A stretch of 64,000 nt of DNA, taken from contig CP131612.1 of NCBI GenBank assembly GCA_030686115.1, forward strand, positions 1,922,001 through 1,986,000, in the 5' to 3' direction. The notes beneath the pieces are model-generated. The model saw nothing but the letters and a program-made list of their open reading frames with translations. It was not told the origin of the DNA and searched no databases. Positions within the stretch are counted from its first letter, which is position 1, and each line of letters opens with the position of its first letter. A program made the translations under genes and the position numbers. The DNA is from Psychrobacter cibarius. Its GTDB lineage: Bacteria; Pseudomonadota; Gammaproteobacteria; Pseudomonadales; Moraxellaceae. Positions 58,401 through 64,000 of the stretch are shown here, in pieces.

Positions 58401-61400
58401 ACGGTAAAGCCTGTCTTATTCAAATCTGATGGTTTCTCATTCGGTATTTCTAGCGGATTAGCAACTAATTGTAAATCCACAAAATTATCAGCGGCGGCGA
58501 TGATTTCAGTAGTATTAACTACATAGTCTTTGGTGGTATTTACAATACTTGTATTACCTGCTTTATCGGTTGCTGTAATACTCACTTCAATACGCTTATC
58601 AGCATCGGCCACCAGAGCCGCACCTGGCACTTCAATACTAAAATTACCAGCAAGGTCTACCACACCTGAATAGATCACGCCATTAACCGTCATCGTCAAA
58701 GCGTCGCCTTCACGATAATCACCAGAAACGGTGCCAGTAACAGCGATACTACCTTCCGCCTCTATCGCATTGATAACGTTATCGCCAGTCACATCATCAA
58801 TGATAATCTCAGTAGTAGTATCATTAGGAGCAATGGTATCGATAGTAATCGTCGCTTTAGTAACATCAGAGCCAACTGTAGATGTCGCTGTCAGAATCTC
58901 AGCGCCTTCTCCCATGGCAGCAACTTGTGCCGAGCCAATAGCAATGCTCCATTTGTTATTGACTCCCACAACCGCAGTGCCAATAATATCGCCTGCTTGG
59001 TTGGTTAAAGTGATGGTATCGCCTACCGCACCAGTACCTGTCACATTAAAGCCATTAACGGCTTCATCAGCATTGACAATATTGTCACCAGCAATTGGAG
59101 AGGTAATAGTCAAGGCCGTAGCTGGAACAATAGTAATATCAGCGGTCTCAGAACTAACGTTACCTGCTGGATCGTTAGCAGTGATCGTCAAGGTTTCTAG
59201 CCCTTGATTCATGTTGGCAATGTTTTGCTCAGTGACAGTAATAGACCATTTGCCATTAGCTCCTACAACGGCTGTACCAAGCTCACCATTTATCCCATAA
59301 GTTAAGGTAATCGTATCGCCTGCCGTACCAGTACCCGTCACATTAAAGCCATCGATGGCTTCGTCAGCATTAACGACGTTATCGCCTGCAATAGGTCTGT
59401 CGACAGTTAATACTGCAACCGTATCAATGATGATATCTAATGCGGTACTTGGCGTGCTGCTGTTACCCGCTTTGTCTGTTACCGTGGCAACAATACTATA
59501 ATCGCCATCTTCGATAATACCGTTAGGGTCACTAGGTATGGTGACATCTGAGATGCCAGATGTGGCTTCAGTAGCTGTGACAGTGTGCGTGACTTCTATT
59601 GGAGCGCCTCCACCCGTTGGCGTCACGGTTAGAGTGATGCTATCACCTGCTAGAGTACCTGTCGGCAGGGTAATTTGAGTTTGAATGCCATCGGCAATCT
59701 CGTCAGCGTTGATGCCCTCCTCAGCTTCTGGTATGGCTATGACTGGGGCAACTTGGGTGGCGCCGTCTTGACCGCCAGGTGCAGTAGTGTCGACGGTGAT
59801 ATTCACTACTGGGCCATTGCCACTTTCGTTTCCAGCACTGTCTTTAAGGTTGTAGCTGATATCATGCGTACCTTCTGCTAAGGCAGTATTTGGAGTCAAG
59901 GTGATGGTACCATCAGCATTTTCTACGATGGTTGCCTCAACCACTTTACCATCAACAACTAGTTGAGCAATTTCATCAACGCCTAAGGTGCCAGCAGGAA
60001 TGGTGATACTTGGGGTGTTGTCATTGGTGACCTCACCTGCTTGGATGATTTCTGGAATATCTAAGATATCTCCACTGCCATCATTGGCAACGTTATCAGT
60101 AACAATAAAGGATGCTATTGGCGCATCAGGCGCGGTGGTGTCCACAGTATAGGCTTTGTCCTGAGTCACTGTCCCTGTGTTGCCTGCTGCATCCGTGGCT
60201 TCAATGCTCACGCGCACGTTGGTATCAGCAGCAAGGTCGCTACCGGCAACCTCAACACTGAATAGGCCATTGGCACCAACTATACCAGTGCTCTTGATGC
60301 CATTCACGGTTACGGTAACGGCATCGCCTATGGTGACGTCCCCTGCCACTTGACCGGTAATCGTGACCTGAGCGGCGGCTTCTTGGCTGTTGATGATGTT
60401 GTCATCGGTTAGGCTGTCGATGGTGATTGTGGTGCTGGTGTTATCAGGCGCGGTGGTGTCTACCACACCGATGGTTTCGGTCAATGCTGCGGATTCGTTA
60501 CCAGCAGCATCTTTAATGCTGGCAGTGATATCAAGGGTGTCTCCTTCAGCTGGTGCTGGGACTTTTACGGTCACCTGATTTGCGGTGATGTCGGCGTCGG
60601 TTATCACTTGCTCTTCACCATTGACGATGAGGGTATCACCAGCGACGGCATTATCAGGAAGGCCTATGACAACGTCTACGTTGCCATCAATATCAATTTC
60701 TACTGCGCTGAGGAAGCCGTCACCATTGCCGACGGTAATGTCGGTTGGCGCATCAGGCGCGGCGGTGTCCACAGTATAGGCTTTGTCCTGAGTCACTGTC
60801 CCTGTGTTGCCTGCTGCATCCGTGGCTTCAATGCTCACGCGCACGTTGGTATCAGCAGCAAGGTCGCTACCAGCAACCTCAACACTGAATAGGCCATTAG
60901 CACCAACTGTACCAGTGCTCTTGATGCCATTAACGGTTACGGTAACGGCATCGCCTATGGTGAAGTCCCCTGCCACTTGACCGGTAATCGTGACCTGAGC
61001 GGCGGCTTCTTGGCTGTTGATGATGTTGTCATCGGTTAGGCTGTCGATGGTGATTGTGGTGCTGGTGTTATCAGGCGCGGTGGTGTCTACAGTATAGGCT
61101 TTGTCCTGAGTCACTGTCCCTGTGTTGCCTGCTGCATCCGTGGCTTCAATGCTCACGCGCACGTTGGTATCAGCAGCAAGGTCGCTACCGGCAACCTCAA
61201 CACTGAATAGGCCATTGGCACCAACTATACCAGTGCTCTTGATGCCATTCACGGTTACGGTAACGGCATCGCCTATGGTGACGTCCCCTGCCACTTGACC
61301 GGTAATCGTGACCTGAGCGGCGGCTTCTTGGCTGTTGATGATGTTGTCATCGGTTAGGCTGTCGATGGTGATTGTGGTGCTGGTGTTATCAGGCGCGGTG

Positions 61401-63385
61401 GTGTCTACCACACCGATGGTTTCGGTCAATGCTGCGGATTCGTTACCAGCAGCATCTTTAATGCTGGCAGTGATATCAAGGGTGTCTCCTTCAGCTGGTG
61501 CTGGGACTTTTACGGTCACCTGATTTGCGGTGATGTCGGCGTCGGTTATCACTTGCTCTTCACCATTGACGATGAGGGTATCACCAGCGACGGCATTATC
61601 AGGAAGGCCTATGACAACGTCTACGTTGCCATCAATATCAATTTCTGCGGTGCTGAGGAAGCCGTCACCATTGCCGACGGTAATGTCGGTTGGCGCATCA
61701 GGCGCGGCGGTGTCCACAGTATAGGCTTTGTCCTGAGTCACTGTCCCTGTGTTGCCTGCTGCATCCGTGGCTTCAATGCTCACGCGCACGTTGGTATCAG
61801 CAGCAAGGTCGCTACCGGCAACCTCAACACTGAATAGGCCATTAGCACCAACTATACCAGTGCTCTTGATGCCATTCACGGTTACGGTAACGGCATCGCC
61901 TATGGTGACGTCCCCTGCCACTTGACCGGTAATCGTGACCTGAGCGGCGGCTTCTTGGCTGTTGATGATGTTGTCATCGGTTAGGCTGTCGATGGTGATT
62001 GTGGTGCTGGTGTTATCAGGCGCGGTGGTGTCTACCACACCGATGGTTTCGGTCAATGCTGCGGATTCGTTACCAGCAGCATCTTTAATGCTGGCAGTGA
62101 TATCAAGGGTGTCTCCTTCAGCTGGTGCTGGGACTTTTACGGTCACCTGATTTGCGGTGATGTCGGCGTCGGTTATCACTTGCTCTTCACCATTGACGAT
62201 GAGGGTATCACCAGCGACGGCATTATCAGGAAGGCCTATGACAACGTCTACGTTGCCATCAATATCAATTTCTGCGGTGCTGAGGAAGCCGTCACCATTG
62301 CCGACGGTAATGTCGGTTGGCGCATCAGGCGCGGCGGTGTCTTCTGCCAAAATATCAGTAGGCTCAGACTTATTCCCCGCTATATCAGTGGCCGTCACAG
62401 TGATAGTCTCACCATCGACTAGTGGCATATCACTGGTGTCCACCTCATAGTTACCATCTTCGTCGGCAGTCACTGTATAGTCAGGAGCGCCATCACCATT
62501 TGTGTCTACACTAACAATGGCATCCGGCTCAGTAGTTCCTGTAATAAGCGTACCTTCAGGATTAATCTCAGCGGTTGGCGCATCAGGCGCGGTTAAATCA
62601 GGAGCCACTATATTGGTGGAATCAGAAGTATTCCCTGCATTATCTGTTAAGGTTGCTTCTATTTCTTCTCCATCTACTTGCGGTGGAACCAAGTCAACTT
62701 CAAATTCACCATTTTCATTAACTATACCTTCCCCAATGGTAGTACCATTTGGATCTGTTATTTCAACGTTGGCACCTGGCTCACCCTTACCCGTTACTTT
62801 ACTACCATCTTCACTGATTACTAAATCTGTTGGCGCATCGGGAGCTGTGATATCAATTGAAGGCCTATTGTCACTATTATTGTTATCATTATCACTACTA
62901 CCTAGAGCAGCGCCTATTAACCCTACTCCTGCAAGACCAACTAGCCATGGCAATGCATCAAAGCTCTCAGCTTCTGTAGCACCTACCCACCAAGGAGTCG
63001 CTTGGGCATTCCCACCTAGCGCCTGACCTTGTATATCGCCTATCTGTAGCTCAGTGACATAATCTGCCACTTCACCTGTATCAGGAACATAGTAATAATA
63101 ACTACCATCTTCAGCGACGCCAATGAGCGCGCTATCAACATCATCATAGAATCCTTCAATAATGAGATCAGGATCTAGACTGTCATTTTCAAAAGAAATA
63201 TGAAGATCTTTATCTATTCGCTTAGTAACAATATGGTTCGGAGCTCGACCAGTTGTTTCATCAAGGAGCTCATAATTAATTTTATCGGCGGCTTTTATTG
63301 TAGTAGGTGTGCCCTGCTTTGTGACGACCTTGTGTTCAGCAACCGTTTCATTTTGCGTGTTTACTTTGACAGTGATAGTGCTCAT
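55478..63385 (-). CDS. Giant type I-secreted biofilm adhesin (Bap/LapA-like) with Ig-like repeats
   Basis: This 2,635-residue protein appears to lack cysteine. Residues 1-145 form a BapA-prefix-like N-terminus, with a hydrophobic segment near 143-162 (ALPWLVGLAGVGLIGAALG) and an Asn/Asp-rich spacer. Ig-like modules ending in variants of DxTAPDAP follow, and residues about 351-1083 are seven nearly identical modules (see repeat entry). More divergent Ig-like modules, three larger cadherin-/VCBS-like modules (GNILDDEDSS..., GQYGTLTISPDGTYDYKVND and related) and a C-terminal type I target follow: GSGADTLIFNNL and VDIWTDFSEAQGDKIDLTGLL. A further 130 residues close the protein. The start has AAGGATG five bases before ATG. 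The surface adhesin would be exported by the adjacent LapBCE-like proteins. Confidence 0.93.
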   Translation of the reverse strand: MSTITVKVNTQNETVAEHKVVTKQGTPTTIKAADKINYELLDETTGRAPNHIVTKRIDKDLHISFENDSLDPDLIIEGFYDDVDSALIGVAEDGSYYYYVPDTGEVADYVTELQIGDIQGQALGGNAQATPWWVGATEAESFDALPWLVGLAGVGLIGAALGSSDNDNNNSDNRPSIDITAPDAPTDLVISEDGSKVTGKGEPGANVEITDPNGTTIGEGIVNENGEFEVDLVPPQVDGEEIEATLTDNAGNTSDSTNIVAPDLTAPDAPTAEINPEGTLITGTTEPDAIVSVDTNGDGAPDYTVTADEDGNYEVDTSDMPLVDGETITVTATDIAGNKSEPTDILAEDTAAPDAPTDITVGNGDGFLSTAEIDIDGNVDVVIGLPDNAVAGDTLIVNGEEQVITDADITANQVTVKVPAPAEGDTLDITASIKDAAGNESAALTETIGVVDTTAPDNTSTTITIDSLTDDNIINSQEAAAQVTITGQVAGDVTIGDAVTVTVNGIKSTGIVGANGLFSVEVAGSDLAADTNVRVSIEATDAAGNTGTVTQDKAYTVDTAAPDAPTDITVGNGDGFLSTAEIDIDGNVDVVIGLPDNAVAGDTLIVNGEEQVITDADITANQVTVKVPAPAEGDTLDITASIKDAAGNESAALTETIGVVDTTAPDNTSTTITIDSLTDDNIINSQEAAAQVTITGQVAGDVTIGDAVTVTVNGIKSTGIVGANGLFSVEVAGSDLAADTNVRVSIEATDAAGNTGTVTQDKAYTVDTTAPDNTSTTITIDSLTDDNIINSQEAAAQVTITGQVAGDFTIGDAVTVTVNGIKSTGTVGANGLFSVEVAGSDLAADTNVRVSIEATDAAGNTGTVTQDKAYTVDTAAPDAPTDITVGNGDGFLSAVEIDIDGNVDVVIGLPDNAVAGDTLIVNGEEQVITDADITANQVTVKVPAPAEGDTLDITASIKDAAGNESAALTETIGVVDTTAPDNTSTTITIDSLTDDNIINSQEAAAQVTITGQVAGDVTIGDAVTVTVNGIKSTGIVGANGLFSVEVAGSDLAADTNVRVSIEATDAAGNTGTVTQDKAYTVDTTAPDAPIASFIVTDNVANDGSGDILDIPEIIQAGEVTNDNTPSITIPAGTLGVDEIAQLVVDGKVVEATIVENADGTITLTPNTALAEGTHDISYNLKDSAGNESGNGPVVNITVDTTAPGGQDGATQVAPVIAIPEAEEGINADEIADGIQTQITLPTGTLAGDSITLTVTPTGGGAPIEVTHTVTATEATSGISDVTIPSDPNGIIEDGDYSIVATVTDKAGNSSTPSTALDIIIDTVAVLTVDRPIAGDNVVNADEAIDGFNVTGTGTAGDTITLTYGINGELGTAVVGANGKWSITVTEQNIANMNQGLETLTITANDPAGNVSSETADITIVPATALTITSPIAGDNIVNADEAVNGFNVTGTGAVGDTITLTNQAGDIIGTAVVGVNNKWSIAIGSAQVAAMGEGAEILTATSTVGSDVTKATITIDTIAPNDTTTEIIIDDVTGDNVINAIEAEGSIAVTGTVSGDYREGDALTMTVNGVIYSGVVDLAGNFSIEVPGAALVADADKRIEVSITATDKAGNTSIVNTTKDYVVNTTEIIAAADNFVDLQLVANPLEIPNEKPSDLNKTGFTVVGASLGPVLGAGVVADVIKNSVVLEVGENQVREVTVKGNAGGVQVVGTMDLSLYKLNESTNEWELQEVKENWVVSYLLGGVSKDTDFSLDEGQWLFVMSGGEGVSALTGYTLQFEKDVVLDYSQATEVSGSVTGNILDDEDSSFSYDELPSGTTVISITSVNGVEELETGSNTIQGQYGTLTISPDGTYDYKVNDDFRGPYGSEESFTYTIASPDGNTASADLTIQLNILPADKQIKIDESLVVDIEPTVTLDTADSDIKDAVGFGVLDLSLGSSSVLDLELLGGKPPLEFTVGDNQVRELTLHGSGGGVDIAKTYSMAVYKLDESTGQYVQVHFEKNWFNVPLLGGRSDPLTLKFGEGDYKAVLLTAGGVGVLSGNGLYVDYDKIYDYNSPSSFMGQIAGDATPDASTVILKVGETLVTSGSPMTYQGKYGQLTIDANGEYTYSVNNNASDPNWQPPYGEVDSFRLVTKDANGKATVETLNIKISTHTAVDDFNKVAVQTQNTVTNISINEPDKIGDYGKSYSKEFEIAEHDAAAPIVIEATASSLNILGGSNITITYTLLNTTTGESFTGSVEGTKASASLSASLPDLPAGNYELTITTNKGNLQSISFDTTVIHSADYTADDVIAVAGSLIAGNDNDQGLSNITEIKVGNKSVFISDPNQGAKSIDIEGLYGTLTVSKDGSYSYLPNGESFGIESFTYQTTSVTGVKGTASLEINVGKNITASIYDDIAVGSAADDSFTMGSGADTLIFNNLNGTEGGNGNNGVDIWTDFSEAQGDKIDLTGLLDGNQTSGNIGDYLAYENGVLMVDRNGNTEYEALLQVTATDLNELLSSIDWQVGVTGRAIGEDGIETANNNADVSFMSFNEDTDVFNLTGSEQTISFSDIFETEMIDISGTGANTLNIREEDIVNAKVSNPIYVKGDSDDTVDLQGSDWANTGQTVTDNAGQTYNVWQIENNLSSQVYIDTEIANVI
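60137..62335 (-). repeat. Seven-module repeat array inside the adhesin gene (B-A-B-A-A-B-A)
   Basis: Two alternating modules are nearly identical at DNA level. Module B is 309 bp (103 residues, starts AAPDAPTDITVGNGDGFLS). Module A is 318 bp (106 residues, starts TAPDNTSTTITIDSLTDD and ends KAYTVDT). In gene order: B1 62335-62027, A1 62026-61709, B2 61708-61400, A2 61399-61082, A3 61081-60764, B3 60763-60455, A4 60454-60137. A3 has two distinctive replacements (GDFTIG and STGTVG for GDVTIG and STGIVG); B3 has SAVEID for STAEID. The order and low divergence imply recent duplication of an A-B unit with one extra A. Confidence 0.95.
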
Positions 63386-63443
63386 AAAATCATCCTTGAT
63401 TAATTAATTCTAAATGAAATAAGTATCAATTTAGAATGATGAG

Positions 63444-64000
63444 TTAATTTGGTTGGTTGTCTTGGCTAACAGTAGCAACAACTCGGCGGTTATTTTGCCG
63501 TCCCTGCTCAGTGTCATTGGTGTCGATAGGCATAGATTCGCCATAACCTATAGCGCTTAAACGCATAGCTTCAATACCATATTGATCTATTAAAATATCT
63601 TTAACGAGGTTTGCACGGGACTGAGAAAGCTTGAGATTATAACTTTCAGACCCTCTGCTATCGGTGTGACCTTCTAAGGTAACGTCCGATTTTGGATAAG
63701 AATGAATAAAATCCACCATACCATCTAGCACAGCATGATTATTACTTGTCATATCTGCACTATCAAAATCAAACAATATATTGAATTGCTTAGGATTTTT
63801 AATTTTTATTTGATTGTTAGTCGAAGAACTTTGGAGAGAGGTTTGCGGTAGCATTTGGTTTGCCGTATTACAATTTGATAAAACACGGCTTATTTGATGG
63901 TTTTGACGCATACTTTGATTTAATAATGACAAGGCTTCATCAGCTGATACTTGCTGAATAGCAGGGTTACCTGCCTTTGATAGACTTATTTTTAAATACG
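63444..64000 (-). CDS. OmpA-family peptidoglycan-associated protein (5' end outside the window)
   Basis: The frame is open to the window edge on the minus strand, giving at least 185 residues; a TTG at 63932 is internal to the open frame, not a supported start. The C-terminal 110 residues are an OmpA/MotB domain: FNILFDFDSADMTSNNHAVLDGMVDFI, the ligand-binding VTLEGHTDSRGSESYNLKLSQSRANLV, IGYGESMPI and NNRRVVATV. The conserved Asp and Arg that hold diaminopimelate are present. Directly upstream of the adhesin (58 bases) on the same strand, it may be co-expressed and anchor the adhesion machinery to peptidoglycan (inference). The N-terminal part cannot be judged. Confidence 0.88.
   Translation of the reverse strand, partial: YLKISLSKAGNPAIQQVSADEALSLLNQSMRQNHQISRVLSNCNTANQMLPQTSLQSSSTNNQIKIKNPKQFNILFDFDSADMTSNNHAVLDGMVDFIHSYPKSDVTLEGHTDSRGSESYNLKLSQSRANLVKDILIDQYGIEAMRLSAIGYGESMPIDTNDTEQGRQNNRRVVATVSQDNQPN

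Noticed and set aside
58731..59207. 158-codon rightward frame (and similar frames at 60390, 60585, 61335, 61530, 61962, 62157, 62502) opposite the adhesin
   Set aside because: These are antisense shadows of the repeated adhesin frame; they recur with the same spacing as the repeats and have no ribosome sites.
55478..63385. RTX (GGxGxDxxx) calcium-binding repeats in the adhesin
   Set aside because: Only one or two weak GSGADTLIF-type motifs are present near the C-terminus, so it is not an RTX toxin; Ig-like and cadherin-like modules dominate.

Overview
The window looks like the chromosome of a gammaproteobacterium of the family Moraxellaceae, most likely Psychrobacter. This is a judgement from the style of the proteins, the low-to-moderate GC content and the gene set (a membrane acyl desaturase, a Bap-like adhesin, two malic enzymes, DUF2470/SIP proteins). 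No marker gene such as rRNA is present to prove it.

Positions 1-24,600 are mostly housekeeping. They hold the end of a medium-chain reductase, a DJ-1/PfpI-family protein, a glutathione S-transferase, an EmrAB-type drug efflux pair, pdxH, glmM, guaB, a large MscS-type channel, cysS, a PduO-type cobalamin adenosyltransferase, a lipoprotein, a glycerophosphodiesterase, a fatty-acid desaturase, selO, maeB (malic enzyme fused to a phosphotransacetylase-like domain), cca, a broken short-chain reductase fragment and a CAU-anticodon tRNA. Most units are separated by clear intrinsic terminators. A second, NAD-type malic enzyme (maeA) follows at 24,622-26,304, and then a tripartite ABC exporter (adaptor, permease, ATPase) whose first two genes both appear to start with TTG.

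Positions 30,300-49,400 form an iron-acquisition island. A leftward heme unit (hmuS, hmuT, hmuU, hmuV) faces a rightward TonB-dependent receptor plus a HmuY-like lipoprotein, with Fur-box-like sites between them. Next come a siderophore-interacting reductase with a DUF2470-like N-terminus, a TonB-dependent siderophore receptor, an exporter-fold ABC protein of the PvdE/SyrD/YojI type, a PepSY membrane protein, a second siderophore receptor and a short siderophore-interacting protein. At least four Fur-like operators can be read. No siderophore biosynthesis gene is present, so the island looks built for heme and xenosiderophore uptake.

Positions 49,600-64,000 carry a biofilm/adhesion locus. It contains a 2,635-residue Bap/Lap-like secreted adhesin, a partial OmpA-family protein upstream of it, and a complete type I secretion system (TolC-like, ABC permease/ATPase, HlyD-like adaptor) downstream. 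The adhesin gene contains a 2.2-kb block of seven nearly identical Ig-like modules in the order B-A-B-A-A-B-A. Between the iron island and this locus lies a small unrecognised protein with a TonB-like membrane anchor but no TonB C-terminal domain; it is the least explained gene in the window.
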